The notes: generated by a model not told the origin, from the sequence alone. DNA of 64,000 nucleotides from Polaromonas sp. AER18D-145 (GCF_002379095.1 NZ_NBZV01000020.1:1-64000); one strand, 5' to 3'. Numbered from the stretch's first letter, positions 18,687-28,638 are shown. Program-made: numbers and translations.

Positions 18687-20125
18687 GTGCAGACGCAGAC
18701 AGGCCGCGGGCGGCATCCGGCGCCATCTCGCTCAGACGTTACCTTCTGCTCGGCATCCTGCTGCCGGTGGGCCTGCTGGTCACACTCAACACGGCCAGCC
18801 TGTACAGCCAGGCGCTGGGCGCGGTCAACACCGCCTATGACCGCACGCTGCTGGCCTCGGCCAAGTCGATAGGCGAGCAGCTGGACGTGAGCGGCTACGA
18901 CGGGCAGTCCGAACTGCGCGTGACCGTGCCGTATGCGGCGCTGGAAGCCTTCGAGGCCGACAACCAGAGCCGGCTGTTTTACCGGGTGTCCAGCCTCACT
19001 GGCGAAATGGTGTCGGGTTATGCACAGCTGCCTTTCTGGCGCGGCCGCATTCCGGCCAAACCGCCTTACGCGGCGCTGGTCGATTTTTACGACGATGTGT
19101 ATGCGGGCGACGCGGTGCGCGTCGCGGTCCTGCTGCAGCCGGTGGCCAGCTCGAACGGGCGCGGCATGGCCGTCATCCAGGTGGCTGAAACACTGGAACT
19201 GCGCACCACGCTGGCGCGAAAAATCCTGTTCGACACCCTGTGGCGCCAGGCGCTGCTGCTGGCCGTGATTGCCCTGGTGGCCGTGGTGGTGGTGCAGCGC
19301 GCCACGCGCCCGGTGCGCCGCCTCAGCGCCGAGCTGCAGGCACGGCCCGAGGGCGACCTGACGGCGATCGCCGCACCGGACGCGCCGCGCGAGCTGCTGC
19401 CGCTGGTCGACGCGACCAACGAGGTCATGGCCCGGCTGCAGCACCTGCTGGACAACCAGAAACGTTTTGTGCGCGACGCGGCGCACCAGCTGCGCACGCC
19501 GCTGGCGGTACTGAAGGTGCAGGTGCAGTCGGCGCTGCACGGCGACATGGACGCCCAGGTGGCGCTGGCCGAGATCAACCAGACCGTGGACCGCGCCACG
19601 CTGCTGGCTAACCAGATGCTGGCGCTGGCCAAGGTCGAGCAGCTGCGCCAGCAGGCGGACCTGGGGCCGGTGGACATGGACGCCATCGTGCGCGCGGTCG
19701 CGCTGGACCTGGCGCCGCTGATTGCCGAGAAGGATCTGGACTTTGACATCGAAACCAGGGCAGCCAGCGTCAATGCGCACGAATGGATGCTGGGCGAACT
19801 CTGCCGCAACCTGCTGCACAACGCGATCAAGCACAGCCAGCGCGGCGGCTCGCTGTCGGTGCGGCTCGTCACCGACACCCAGTACCTGGCCCTGACCGTC
19901 AGCGACAGCGGCCCCGGCATTTCGGGCGAACTGGCAGCACGCCTGTACCAGCCGTTTTCGGCCGGCAATGTGCGCCACGGCTCGGGCCTGGGCCTGGCGA
20001 TCTGCCGCGAGATCACGCAGGCGCTGGGCGGCAGCATCACGCTGGAAAACCGCGAAGACCATGGGCGTATTGCCGGACTGGACGCGACCGTGCGCCTGCC
20101 GCTGGTACACAATGACGGGCAATGA
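18683..20125 (+). CDS. tctE: Sensor histidine kinase TctE
   Basis: 480 residues, ATG overlapping the tctD stop by 4 bp. First membrane helix at about 15-37 (LLLGILLPVGLLVTLNTAS), a periplasmic N-terminal sensor of about 150 residues, a second helix (ALLLAVIALVAVVVV), then HAMP. HisKA with phosphorylated His268 in RDAAHQLRTPL. ATPase N box NLLHNAIKHS, G1 DSGPGIS and G2 HGSGLGLAI. All catalytic boxes are intact. It likely senses the tricarboxylate handled by TctABC. Confidence 0.92.
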   Translation: MSADADRPRAASGAISLRRYLLLGILLPVGLLVTLNTASLYSQALGAVNTAYDRTLLASAKSIGEQLDVSGYDGQSELRVTVPYAALEAFEADNQSRLFYRVSSLTGEMVSGYAQLPFWRGRIPAKPPYAALVDFYDDVYAGDAVRVAVLLQPVASSNGRGMAVIQVAETLELRTTLARKILFDTLWRQALLLAVIALVAVVVVQRATRPVRRLSAELQARPEGDLTAIAAPDAPRELLPLVDATNEVMARLQHLLDNQKRFVRDAAHQLRTPLAVLKVQVQSALHGDMDAQVALAEINQTVDRATLLANQMLALAKVEQLRQQADLGPVDMDAIVRAVALDLAPLIAEKDLDFDIETRAASVNAHEWMLGELCRNLLHNAIKHSQRGGSLSVRLVTDTQYLALTVSDSGPGISGELAARLYQPFSAGNVRHGSGLGLAICREITQALGGSITLENREDHGRIAGLDATVRLPLVHNDGQ

Positions 20126-20173
20126 AACACCGGCTTCCCTTTCCCTGGCATGGCGGTACACGCGAGGTGACCC

Positions 20174-20581
20174 ATGCGTCTTGACAAGTGGCTGTGGGCC
20201 GCGCGCTTTTACAAGACCCGCTCGCTGGCGAGCGACGAAGTCGGCAAAAACCGCGTGCAGGTCAACGGCCAGGACGCCAAACCTGCACGTGAAGTGAAGG
20301 CCGGCGACACGGTGGCGATGCGGCAAGGGCCGGTCACGCGCACCGTGCTGATCCGGGGCCTGAGCCAGCAGCGCGGACCGGCGCCAGTGGCGCAGCAGCT
20401 CTACGAAGAAACACCGGAGAGCATCCAGCTGCGGGAAGCGGCGGCCGAGCAGCGCCGGCTGAACAATGAACCAGCCGGCAGCCTGGAGCACGGCCGCCCC
20501 ACCAAACGCGACCGGCGCTCGCTGGACAAAGCCCAGGACAAGGCCTGGGGCGACCGTTGGAGCGCCTCGGCCGACTCCTGA
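20174..20581 (+). CDS. hslR: Heat-shock RNA-binding protein Hsp15 (S4 domain)
   Basis: 135 residues. An N-terminal S4 RNA-binding domain: MRLDKWLWAARFYKTRSLA, then GKNRVQVNGQDAKPAREVKAGD. The C-terminal tail is basic and low in structure (RPTKRDRRSLDKA). In the family it binds 50S subunits carrying stalled peptidyl-tRNA and recycles them. It lies 48 bp after tctE, and a GAGGTGA ribosome site precedes the ATG. Confidence 0.88.
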   Translation: MRLDKWLWAARFYKTRSLASDEVGKNRVQVNGQDAKPAREVKAGDTVAMRQGPVTRTVLIRGLSQQRGPAPVAQQLYEETPESIQLREAAAEQRRLNNEPAGSLEHGRPTKRDRRSLDKAQDKAWGDRWSASADS

Positions 20582-20587
20582 ACTGCT

Positions 20588-20630
20588 CCTTTTTTGATAG
20601 CTCCTTGCGCTTATCGGACAAGGGCTACAT
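20588..20630 (+). repeat. Dispersed GATAGC-type repeat, copy 3
   Basis: TTTTTTGATAGCTCCTTGCG, then ACAAGGGCTACA, directly after the hslR stop. The flank from 20684 carries a fragment (CCCGGCCTTGAGCCGGGGCC) of the GTCAT-type repeat as well. Confidence 0.6.
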
Positions 20631-20725
20631 ACCGATTTGCCTCACAAGAAGCAGCACCGACAACAGAACCTGTTTTGGCTGTTCTCCCGGCCTTGAGCCG
20701 GGGCCATGTCACCTGCAACAAGCGC

Positions 20726-23311
20726 CTACTTGCGCCCGCGCCGCAGGCGCAAACCCTGCATCCACCACACCAACCAGCCCAGCAGCGCCGCAGGAATGAA
20801 CACCCAGTGGGTGGACGGCCGGGACGGATTCGGCAGCTTGAGTTCGACCACCTTGTAACCCTGCTCGACACCGAGCTTTTTCGCGCGGCTGCCGAACTTG
20901 ACGGCTGCCACTTCCAGGTCCGTCCCGAGTTGGCTCAGTGTCACACCGCCATCGCGCAAGCGCTCCCTGCCCGTGGCGCCCTCGCCCATGGGCAAAGCCA
21001 CGGTCTTGGTCTGCAGTTCACCGTCCAGCGTTTGCCCGGCAATAGCCACCACCAGCCACTCGTCCGTGCCTAACCCGTCCGCCACCTTGTAGATGTCGGC
21101 CGCCGGCGCCTTGACGTATTTCGGCGAGAACTGGTCAATCACCCAGTCGGGACGGAAGAACAGAAAGGTCGCCAGCAGCAGCACGGCCACTTCCGGCCAG
21201 GTGCAGCGGGTGCGGAACCACTTCATCGTCGCCGCAGCGAACAGCAGCGAAGCCGCCACCGCCGTCACACACACCAGCACCACATCCACCCAGGAGCCCA
21301 GGCCGATCAGCAGGATCTGCGGGTTGAAGATAAACACAAAAGGCAATACGGTGGTGCGCAGGCTGTACCAGGTGGCTTGCCAGCCGGTGGCATTCGGGTC
21401 TTCCCCGGAGATCGCTGCTGCCGCGTACGAGGCCAGGCCCACCGGCGGCGTCACATCGGCCAGAATCCCGAAGTAAAAAACGAACATGTGCACGGCGATC
21501 AGTGGAATCACCAGGCCGCTGCGCGCGCCCAGCTCCACAATCACCGGCGCCATCAGCGTAGCCACCAGAATGTAGTTGGCGGTGGTCGGCACGCCGGCGC
21601 CGATGATCAGGCAGATCGCCGCGGTCAGCAGCAACATCACCAGCACATTGCCAGCCGAGACCAGCTCGACGAAGTCGGTCATCATCAGCCCCATGCCGGT
21701 CAGCGTGATGACGCCGACGATCAGGCCGGCGCTGGCGCAGGCCACGCCTATGCCTATCATGTTGCGCGCACCCAGCACCAGGCCACGCCACAGGTCGGCC
21801 ACGCCACGCTTGAGCGCAGACACGGCCGCCTCGGCCTTGCCGTCGGGCCGAAAAATGGACAGCATGAAGGGCTGCAGCACCACCATCACCATCACAGTGG
21901 CGGTGGCCCAGAAGGCCGACAGCCCGGGTGACAGTTCCTCGGCCATCAGGCACCACAGCAGCACGATGATGGGAATGAAAAAATGCAGGCCCGCGCGCAC
22001 CGTCGGCCAGGGCAGCGGTAACTTCACCTCCCTGGCCAGCGGGTCGTCGATGGCGATGTCGGGATAACGCGCCGAATAGGCCATCAGCCCCACATAAGCC
22101 GCAGCGGCCAACACCGCCAGCGCCCACCCCGCCGCATCGCCTGCAAGGTACTGCACGCCGGTGATGGCGTAATACACCGCCGCGAAAGCCACCGCGGTGC
22201 CCGACAGTCCAAGCGCCCATCCCAGCGCACGCTCGCGCCAGGTCGGCTGGCGTTCGCGCACCAATGGTTTCAGGTCGTATTTGAGCGCTTCCAGATGCAC
22301 GATGTAGAACAAGGCCACATAGGAAATGACGGCCGGCAAGGCCGCGTGCCGGATGATTTCAGAGTAAGGAATTCCAACGTATTCCACCATCAGGAAAGCT
22401 GCAGCGCCCATCACCGGCGGCATGATCTGCCCGTTGACTGACGAGGCAGCCTCGATGGCCCCCGCCTTGACGCCCGAGTAGCCGGTGCGCTTCATCAGCG
22501 GGATGGTGAAGATGCCGCCCGACACCACGTTGGACACCGACGAACCCGACACAATGCCATTGAGCGCCGAGGACACCACCGCCACCTTGGCCGGACCGCC
22601 GCGCAAATGGCCCAGCGTGGCCAGGGACACCTGCAACATGTAATTGCCGGCGCCCGCAATGTCGAGCAAGGTGCCGAACAGCACAAACAGGAAGATGAAC
22701 TGCACCGACACGCCCAGGGCCACGCCGTAAACACCTTCGGTGGTCAGCCACATGTGCGAGATGAAACGCGACAGCGAAGCGCCCCGGTGCTGGATGACCT
22801 CGGGCATGTAGGGCCCGAGAAAGACAAAAGCCATGAACAGGCCGGTGGTCACCAGCATGCCAAAACCCATGGCGCGCCGGGTGGCCTCCAGCATGATGGC
22901 AACACCCACGACGCCGACCGCGATGTCCATGGTGGTCGGCGAACCGGGCCGGGTCGCCAGCTGGTTGTAAAAGAGAAAAAGATAGGCGCCGCAAAAAGCG
23001 CCGGCCAGCGCGAGCAGCCAGTCCGACCAGGGAATGATGCTGCGCGACGAACGCCTGAAAGCAGGGAAAGCGCAGAACGCCAGGAAGATTGCAAACGCGA
23101 GATGGATGGCGCGCGCCTCGGTGTCGTTGAAGATGCCAAAACCGACCATAAAAGGCAGCGGTGAGGCATACCAGAGCTGGAACAGCGACCATGCGCCGGC
23201 CAGAATGGCCAGACCCAGCCCGATCTTGCCACCCGGCTCACGCCCGCCCAGGTCGGCCTCCTTGACCAGTTGGTCGAGTTCTTCAAACGAATGTTTTTCG
23301 AGTTGCGCCAT
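20726..23311 (-). CDS. TRAP transporter fused 4TM/12TM permease (TAXI type)
   Basis: 861 residues from the ATG at 23311, which has GGAGGG 7 nt upstream. The frame stays open 27 codons further, without a ribosome site. The N-terminal third is DctQ-like, followed by a DctM-like domain: LFVLFGTLLDIAGAGNYML, GIVSGSSVSNVVSGGIFTIPLMKRTGY, ASSVNGQIMPPVMGAAAFLM and GAGVPTTANYIL. These are the fused-permease signatures paired with TAXI binding proteins. The final 150 residues are a DUF3394-like soluble tail plus a last helix. Probably Na+-coupled import; the substrate is unknown. Confidence 0.93.
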   Translation of the reverse strand: MAQLEKHSFEELDQLVKEADLGGREPGGKIGLGLAILAGAWSLFQLWYASPLPFMVGFGIFNDTEARAIHLAFAIFLAFCAFPAFRRSSRSIIPWSDWLLALAGAFCGAYLFLFYNQLATRPGSPTTMDIAVGVVGVAIMLEATRRAMGFGMLVTTGLFMAFVFLGPYMPEVIQHRGASLSRFISHMWLTTEGVYGVALGVSVQFIFLFVLFGTLLDIAGAGNYMLQVSLATLGHLRGGPAKVAVVSSALNGIVSGSSVSNVVSGGIFTIPLMKRTGYSGVKAGAIEAASSVNGQIMPPVMGAAAFLMVEYVGIPYSEIIRHAALPAVISYVALFYIVHLEALKYDLKPLVRERQPTWRERALGWALGLSGTAVAFAAVYYAITGVQYLAGDAAGWALAVLAAAAYVGLMAYSARYPDIAIDDPLAREVKLPLPWPTVRAGLHFFIPIIVLLWCLMAEELSPGLSAFWATATVMVMVVLQPFMLSIFRPDGKAEAAVSALKRGVADLWRGLVLGARNMIGIGVACASAGLIVGVITLTGMGLMMTDFVELVSAGNVLVMLLLTAAICLIIGAGVPTTANYILVATLMAPVIVELGARSGLVIPLIAVHMFVFYFGILADVTPPVGLASYAAAAISGEDPNATGWQATWYSLRTTVLPFVFIFNPQILLIGLGSWVDVVLVCVTAVAASLLFAAATMKWFRTRCTWPEVAVLLLATFLFFRPDWVIDQFSPKYVKAPAADIYKVADGLGTDEWLVVAIAGQTLDGELQTKTVALPMGEGATGRERLRDGGVTLSQLGTDLEVAAVKFGSRAKKLGVEQGYKVVELKLPNPSRPSTHWVFIPAALLGWLVWWMQGLRLRRGRK

Positions 23312-23404
23312 CAGGGCCCTCCAGGGCGTATTTTTCTGTTTTTCATTAAAAAGGGCCAGGAAACATGACGCTCCCGGCCCCCGTTCACCCACGCCGCAAG
23401 GTGT

Positions 23405-24391
23405 TTATTTGATCCAGCCTTTTTCCTTGTAATAACGCGCTGCACCTTCATGCAGCGGCGCGCTCAAGCCATCCTTGACCATGTTCTGCGGGTTCAGGTT
23501 GGCCAGGGCCGGGTGCAGCTTCTTGAACTCCTCAAAGTTCTCGAACAGGGCGCGGGTCACCTGGTACACCGTCTCGGGCGAGGTCTTGGCAGAAGTCACA
23601 ACCGTAGCGAGTACGCCGTAGGTTGCGGTGGGCTGCGGGTTGTTCGGATACAGGCCGCCGGGAATCGTGACCTTGGCGTAATAAGGCTTGTCGGCCACCA
23701 GCTTGTCGACCACCGGGCCGGTGAGAGACACCAGTTTGGCACCACACGACGTGGTCGGGTCCTGGATGTTGGCTGAAGGATGGCCCACGGCATAGTAGAA
23801 GCCGTCGATCTTGCCGTCGCACAGGGCCGGGCCGTGTTCGTCGGCTTTCAGTTCGGAGGCCAGCGAAAAGTCGCCGAGTTTCCAGCCCATGCCGACCAGC
23901 AGCTCTTCCATGGACGAACGCGTGCCGGAGCCGGGGTTGCCGACGTTGAAACGCTTGCCCTTGAAGTCCTCGAACTTCGTGATGTTGGCTTCCTTGCGGG
24001 CCACCACGGTGAAGGGCTCGGGGTGTACCGCGAACACGGCGCGCAGGTCGCTGTAGGCGCCATCCTTGTACTGGCCCAGCCCCTTGACGGCGTTGTACTG
24101 CACGTCCGACTGCGTGAAACCGAAGTCCAGTTCGCCGGCCTTGATGGTGTTGACGTTGAACACCGAGCCGCCGGTGGACTCGACCGAGCAGCGGATGCCG
24201 TGTTTCGCGCGGTCCTTGTTGACCAGGCGGCAAATGGCGCCGCCTGCGGCGTAATACACACCGGTCACACCGCCGGTGCCTATGGTCACGAATTTCTGCT
24301 GCGCAACGGCCGGCGCAGACATCATGGCCGCGGCCATGGCCACAGCGGCACTCGCGGTGCTCAGGGCACTCAACGCAAACTTCTTGCTCAT
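23405..24391 (-). CDS. TAXI family TRAP substrate-binding protein
   Basis: 328 residues from the ATG at 24391 (GGAGAAACTGAT upstream). Signal peptide [19 protein letters not shown]...APAVA. TAXI signatures are [20 protein letters not shown] at the mature start, [24 protein letters not shown], and [15 protein letters not shown]. It delivers ligand to the fused permease encoded 93 bp downstream. Confidence 0.93.
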   Translation of the reverse strand: MSKKFALSALSTASAAVAMAAAMMSAPAVAQQKFVTIGTGGVTGVYYAAGGAICRLVNKDRAKHGIRCSVESTGGSVFNVNTIKAGELDFGFTQSDVQYNAVKGLGQYKDGAYSDLRAVFAVHPEPFTVVARKEANITKFEDFKGKRFNVGNPGSGTRSSMEELLVGMGWKLGDFSLASELKADEHGPALCDGKIDGFYYAVGHPSANIQDPTTSCGAKLVSLTGPVVDKLVADKPYYAKVTIPGGLYPNNPQPTATYGVLATVVTSAKTSPETVYQVTRALFENFEEFKKLHPALANLNPQNMVKDGLSAPLHEGAARYYKEKGWIK

Positions 24392-24422
24392 ATCAGTTTC
24401 TCCAGGTTGTAAAACTTGTTTT

Positions 24423-25763
24423 TCAAACCGCGGCGATCGCGGCATCCATGGCCGAACCCAGACGCTCCACCACCATTGTCAGTTCGGCTTCGCTGCTGAT
24501 GAACGGTGGCGCCAGCAGGACATGGTCACCATAACGGCCATCGACGGTGCCGCCCATCGGGTAAACCATCAAGCCGCGCGCCATCGCCTCCTTCTTGATG
24601 CGTGCATGCACTTTGCGTGCCGGATCGAATGGCGTTTTCTTTGCGCGGTCCTGCACCAGCTCGATGCCCCAGAACAAACCGCGGCCGCGGATGTCCCCGA
24701 CATGGGGATGGTCGCCCCAGCTGCCCTGCATCAGCGTCTGCAAAAAGGCGCCCCGTGTGCGCACCTGGGCGATGAGCTGGTCGCGCTCGAACACCTGCTG
24801 CACGGCCAGCGCCGCCGCACAGGCAATCGCGTGGCCCAGGTAGGTGTGGCCATGCTGGAAAAAGCCGGTTCCATCCCGCATCGCATCGACAATTTTCTTC
24901 TGCGCCAGTACCGCACCAATCGGTTGGTAGCCGCCGCCCAAGCCCTTGGCCACGGCCAGCAGGTCGGGCGACACACCCTCTTGCTCGCACGCATGCAGGG
25001 TGCCGGTGCGGCCCATGCCGCACATCACCTCATCAAGGATCAGCAGCACGCCATACCGATCGCAGACTTCGCGCACCGCCTTGAAGTAACCCGGTACCGG
25101 CGCCAGCACGCCGGCGGTCGCGCCACCCACGGTTTCGGCAATGAAGGCGATCACGCGGTCTGCGCCTTTTTCAAGGATGGCGTGCTCGAGTTCCTGCGCC
25201 AGGCGCTGGCCATAAAGCTCCGGCGTTTCGCCGGCCCGCTGCTCGCGGTAGGGATAACAGGGCGACACATGGGTGGCCGGCATCAGGATGGGCGCGAAAG
25301 GTTCGCGCCGCCACTGGTTGCCGCCTATGGCCAGCGCGCCCAGGGTGTTGCCGTGGTAACTCTGCCTGCGCGCAATGAAATGCGTGCGCTGCGGCTGCCC
25401 GATCTCGACGAAATACTGGCGCGCCATCTTCAGCGTGGCCTCCATCGCCTCCGAGCCGCCGCTGACGAAATACACGTGGCTCATGCCTGGCGGCGCCGTC
25501 CTGATCAGCTGGGCAGCCAGTGTCTCGGCGACTTCGGTGGTGAAAAAGCTGGTGTGGGCATAAGCCAGCTTGTCGATCTGCGCATGCATGGCGGCCAGCA
25601 CGTCGGGATGCCCGTGGCCCAGGCAGGACACCGCAGCGCCGCCCGAGGCATCGATATAACGCTTGCCATCGGCATCGGTCAGGTACACCCCCCGACCGCT
25701 GACGGCCACCGGCGGCGTGTGCTGCAGCTGGCGGTGAAAGACATGGGTGGAGGCTGCAGGCAT
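24423..25763 (-). CDS. PLP-dependent aminotransferase, class III
   Basis: 446 residues. Fold type I class III pattern: [54 protein letters not shown], the acidic [15 protein letters not shown], and Lys273 in [14 protein letters not shown] as Schiff-base residue. Family members act on omega-amino acids, taurine, polyamines or beta-amino acids. Placed between an RpiR regulator (5 bp upstream) and a TRAP-TAXI uptake system, so it probably deaminates the imported amine. The specific substrate is not evident. Confidence 0.9.
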   Translation of the reverse strand: MPAASTHVFHRQLQHTPPVAVSGRGVYLTDADGKRYIDASGGAAVSCLGHGHPDVLAAMHAQIDKLAYAHTSFFTTEVAETLAAQLIRTAPPGMSHVYFVSGGSEAMEATLKMARQYFVEIGQPQRTHFIARRQSYHGNTLGALAIGGNQWRREPFAPILMPATHVSPCYPYREQRAGETPELYGQRLAQELEHAILEKGADRVIAFIAETVGGATAGVLAPVPGYFKAVREVCDRYGVLLILDEVMCGMGRTGTLHACEQEGVSPDLLAVAKGLGGGYQPIGAVLAQKKIVDAMRDGTGFFQHGHTYLGHAIACAAALAVQQVFERDQLIAQVRTRGAFLQTLMQGSWGDHPHVGDIRGRGLFWGIELVQDRAKKTPFDPARKVHARIKKEAMARGLMVYPMGGTVDGRYGDHVLLAPPFISSEAELTMVVERLGSAMDAAIAAV

Positions 25764-25768
25764 GGTGC

Positions 25769-26677
25769 TTATTTCCTTGATGAAGAAGGAGTCATGGGCC
25801 GGCCGATGGCGGCCTTGTCGGCGCGTTCGTCCCAGTACGCGCCCTCGCTCTCCAGGCGGTCCTGCCGGGTTTGCAGGTGGGCCAGCACTTTGCGGCCGCC
25901 GCGCACCGCCACGGCGGCGGCCAGCGCTTCGGTCAATGCCAGGGCGCCGACCATGGAATGGAAATACGAGGGGCTGTCGGTCCGGAACAGCAGCGTGTGG
26001 GTGGCCGAGCGGGTGATCGGCGACAGGGCGCTGTCCGTCAGGGCCAGCACGTCGGCGCCCTGTGCCCGCGCCTTCACCACGGCCTCCACCGTCTGGCGTG
26101 TGTACGCGGCGGCAGAAGTGACCACCAGCAGGTCCCCCGGGCCGATGTCGCCGATCTGGTCGGTCAGCGTGCCGCCCAGGCCCTGCACCAGCACGCCGTT
26201 GGACGCCAGCAGGCCATAGGTGTAGTGCAGGTGCAGCGCCAGGCCATGGCTGGCGCGCAGGCCCAGAAAATAAACGCGCCGCGCCTTGAGCATGGCATCG
26301 GCCGCGGCCTCCAGCTGCACGGCCTGGTTCAGCCCGCTGACGGACGCGGTGTTGGCGTGTTGCGTTTCATTGAGCAGCGCCAGCCAGTCCTTGTCATGCC
26401 GCGCGCTGGCCTGCAGCACCTCGGCCCGCCCGGCATACCCCGCCTGCGCCGAAAAAGACTCCTGGCAGAGATGCTTGATCGCCTCAAAGCCCTGGAAACC
26501 GAGGGCCTGCGACAGCCGGCTCAGGGTCGCCGGCGCCAGCCCGGCCCGGCGCGCACATTCACGCATGGAATGCAGCGCCACTTCGCGCGGATGCGCCTCT
26601 ATCCAGCGCGCCGCACGGAGCAGCTCCGGACTCAGGCCGTCAAGCGGGACGTTGGCAAACAGTGAGGAAGTCGGCAT
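25769..26677 (-). CDS. MurR/RpiR family transcriptional regulator
   Basis: 302 residues. N-terminal HTH_6 domain (residues 15-90; MRECARRAGLAPATLSRLSQALGFQGFEAIKHL) and C-terminal SIS domain (about 130-255; RRVYFLGLRASHGLALHLHY and GDLLVVTSAAAYTRQTVEAV), which binds a small effector, often a phosphosugar but not always. First gene of the aminotransferase/TRAP operon and likely its autoregulated switch. Confidence 0.9.
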   Translation of the reverse strand: MPTSSLFANVPLDGLSPELLRAARWIEAHPREVALHSMRECARRAGLAPATLSRLSQALGFQGFEAIKHLCQESFSAQAGYAGRAEVLQASARHDKDWLALLNETQHANTASVSGLNQAVQLEAAADAMLKARRVYFLGLRASHGLALHLHYTYGLLASNGVLVQGLGGTLTDQIGDIGPGDLLVVTSAAAYTRQTVEAVVKARAQGADVLALTDSALSPITRSATHTLLFRTDSPSYFHSMVGALALTEALAAAVAVRGGRKVLAHLQTRQDRLESEGAYWDERADKAAIGRPMTPSSSRK

Positions 26678-26724
26678 GAAACATTTGTATCAATATTTAT
26701 CAAAATATAGCACAAGTGTTTCAT
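26676..26724. promoter_or_regulatory. Candidate RpiR operator and promoter
   Basis: An inverted repeat ATGAAACA (26676-26683) and TGTTTCAT (26717-26724) brackets an AT-rich stretch with repeated TATCA. The left arm overlaps the rpiR-like start codon. Autorepression of the operon is the simplest reading. Confidence 0.45.
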
Positions 26725-26759
26725 ACAACAAAACAGGCGCGGACCGCGCCCGGCAGTCC

Positions 26760-27083
26760 TCAGCCGCAGCGTACCCGCCGAATCACGCCGGCAGCGTCAA
26801 GCTCGAGGTTGAGCCGCTGGGCGTTGAACTCCATGGTGACGGCCTGGTTGGGACGCAGAACCCGCGCCATGTAGGAGCCCGAGCGCTGGCGCGCTTCCTC
26901 GACCACACTCGCCCCAGGCGCCTTGCCAATCGCGAACCGGGCACCGTCCGCATTGCAGGCCGTCCCCGGGGGAGCTGGCGGTATGGGGCTGGCACCCGTC
27001 GAGGGTGCACCGGGCGTGGCACAGCCGGCCAGAACGGCAAGACATGCCAGCGTCGCGCTGATCAGGGGGGACTTCAACAACAT
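26760..27083 (-). CDS. Putative lipoprotein with I78-type peptidase inhibitor fold
   Basis: 107 residues from the ATG at 27083, with GGAG 6 nt before it. A lipobox LAGC at about residues 18-21 (LACLAVLAGC) predicts lipidation. The mature part is a Pro-rich spacer, then CNADGARFAIGKA, ARQRSGSYMARVLRPNQAVTMEF and RLNLELDAAGVIRRVRCG. This is the layout of the I78 (potato inhibitor I-like) family with one Cys at each end. Inhibition of a serine protease is inferred from the family only. Confidence 0.7.
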   Translation of the reverse strand: MLLKSPLISATLACLAVLAGCATPGAPSTGASPIPPAPPGTACNADGARFAIGKAPGASVVEEARQRSGSYMARVLRPNQAVTMEFNAQRLNLELDAAGVIRRVRCG

Positions 27084-27192
27084 GGGGGCTCCGGAAGGTA
27101 AAACGCCACCATAACGTCTGCGCTCAGGCAGCGCCCGCATTTTTACGACTGGTTGCGACACGGCGCGCGGCACCACCTGGCGCAGGACAAAA

Positions 27193-27218
27193 AAAAAGCC
27201 ACCTTGCGGTGGCTTTTT
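27193..27218. terminator. Stranded tRNA-Ser terminator beside attL
   Basis: AAAAAGCCACC-TTGC-GGTGGCTTTTT, an 11-bp stem with U tracts in both directions. Read on the minus strand it lies directly after the left copy of the tRNA 3' end (27222-27236), so it probably was the terminator of tRNA-Ser before the island split them. It can also serve the I78 gene region. Confidence 0.75.
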
Positions 27219-27221
27219 GTC

Positions 27222-27236
27222 TGGCGGAAACGGAGG
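27222..27236. other. attL: 15-bp copy of the tRNA-Ser 3' end
   Basis: TGGCGGAAACGGAGG, identical to 37998-38012 within the tRNA gene. The sequence diverges immediately to the right of the copy. It marks the left end of the integrated island. Confidence 0.85.
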
Positions 27237-27347
27237 CCGCCTCTATAACGACTTCCTAAAATCTCATGCCGTCTCACGCCCCCCTATTTCCCCAGTGAAG
27301 GCGGGGAATGTAGCGACTCTTTGAGGCTCTTGACGTATCATCCAATG

Positions 27348-27377
27348 TCATATTAAATGATGGGTGGCACGATGGGT
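27348..27377 (+). repeat. Terminal direct repeat, left copy
   Basis: TCATATTAAATGATGGGTG-NNN-CGATGGGT, repeated in the same orientation at 37924-37953 with only the three N bases differing. It lies just upstream of the integrase start, so it may be an arm-type integrase site that also controls int. Confidence 0.75.
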
Positions 27378-27399
27378 TCCAATAATAGGCGGTTCTAAA

Positions 27400-28638
27400 G
27401 TGGCACGAAAAGCAAATGAAATAGGCGCGCTGGCTGCATCAAGGATTACCAAGCTCGGCATGAACTTCGTGGGGGGTGTTGCTGGCTTGGCTCTGCAAGT
27501 GCTGCCCACTGGTGGCCGTAGCTGGGTTCTGCGCATCACCATAGGCACCAAGCGCCGCGATATGGGGCTGGGGGGCTTTCCTGATGTGACGCTGGCTGGG
27601 GCAAGGGACGCCGCCCGCGCCGCCCGCGCCAAGGTCAAGCTGGGCATTGACCCAATCGATGAAGCCCGAGCCAAGGTGAGCCTGCTAAAAGCCAGCCAAG
27701 CTGCCGCTGTCACTTTCAAGCAATGCGCCTTGAGATACATCGAGGCCCACGAAGCCACATGGAAGAACCCAAAGAGCCCCGCGCAGTGGCGCAACACCCT
27801 GGAGACTTACGCCTACCCTGTCATGGGCGAGCTACTGGTGCGAGATGTTGGACTAACCCACGTCATGGCCGCACTGGAGCCCATTTGGAGCACCAAGACC
27901 GCCACCGCTACCCGAGTGCGCGGGCGCATGGAAAAGGTGCTGGACTGGGCGACGGTGCGCCAGTACAGAAAAGGGCAGAATCCCGCACGCTGGAGGGGGC
28001 ATCTAGAAACGCTCCTGCCATCACCCAAGAAAATTACAAAGACCGAACATCACCAAGCCCTGCCAGTAAGCGACATGGGCGCATTCATGCAACGCCTGCG
28101 GAAAGTTCCGGGCACTGGCGCAAAGGCTTTGGAGTTCGCAATTCTCACGGCCGGCCGCTCTGGCGAAGTTCGTGGCGCTGCCTGGTCAGAGATTGACCTG
28201 GACGCCGCCGTGTGGACTATCCCGGCAAAGCGCATGAAGATGGAAAAGGAGCACCGTGTGCCGCTGTCTGATGCAGCCTTGGCATTACTGCGCGCCCAGC
28301 CCTGCATTGATGACAACCCGCTAGTGTTCCCCGCGCCGCGTGGTGGCGTGCTGTCAGATATGACGCTTACGCTGGTACTGCGCCGCATGGCTGTTTCAGC
28401 TGTTCCCCACGGGTTTCGCTCGACTTTCCGAGACTGGGCGTCCGAGCGTACCAACTACCCAAGGGACGCCGCAGAAATGGCGCTGGCCCACGCAATCGGC
28501 GACAAGGTGGAGGCCGCATATCGCCGGGGGGACTTGTTTAATAAGCGCCGCCGCATGATGGAGGACTGGGCCAAGTTCTGCGCCATGGTGGAGCCCAAGG
28601 GCGAAGTGATTCCCATGAACAATGCAAATCGAGGGTAA
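27400..28638 (+). CDS. int: Tyrosine recombinase / island integrase (P4-like)
   Basis: 412 residues from a GTG at 27400. An earlier in-frame GTG at 27364 lies within the terminal repeat and is rejected. The start MARKANEIGALAASRI resembles the usual P4-type integrase beginning. N-terminal DUF4102 domain (WVLRITIGTKRRDMGLGGFP), central core-binding SAM-like domain, and catalytic domain with Arg253 (TAGRSGEVRG), His337-x-x-Arg340 (HGFRSTFRDW) and nucleophile Tyr374 (EAAYRRGDLF). All catalytic residues are present, so it is probably active. Target: the tRNA-Ser(GCU) 3' end. Confidence 0.93.
   Translation: MARKANEIGALAASRITKLGMNFVGGVAGLALQVLPTGGRSWVLRITIGTKRRDMGLGGFPDVTLAGARDAARAARAKVKLGIDPIDEARAKVSLLKASQAAAVTFKQCALRYIEAHEATWKNPKSPAQWRNTLETYAYPVMGELLVRDVGLTHVMAALEPIWSTKTATATRVRGRMEKVLDWATVRQYRKGQNPARWRGHLETLLPSPKKITKTEHHQALPVSDMGAFMQRLRKVPGTGAKALEFAILTAGRSGEVRGAAWSEIDLDAAVWTIPAKRMKMEKEHRVPLSDAALALLRAQPCIDDNPLVFPAPRGGVLSDMTLTLVLRRMAVSAVPHGFRSTFRDWASERTNYPRDAAEMALAHAIGDKVEAAYRRGDLFNKRRRMMEDWAKFCAMVEPKGEVIPMNNANRG

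Noticed and set aside
18662..20491. 609-codon minus-strand open frame
   Set aside because: Antisense to tctE and hslR, both of which have complete motifs; composition shadow.
24276..26219. 647-codon open frame on the plus strand
   Set aside because: It runs antisense across the aminotransferase and RpiR genes, and its product is Arg/His/Gly-rich and shows no domain.
27364..27366. Upstream GTG start for the integrase
   Set aside because: It falls inside the island's terminal repeat; the GTG at 27400 gives the usual integrase N-terminus.
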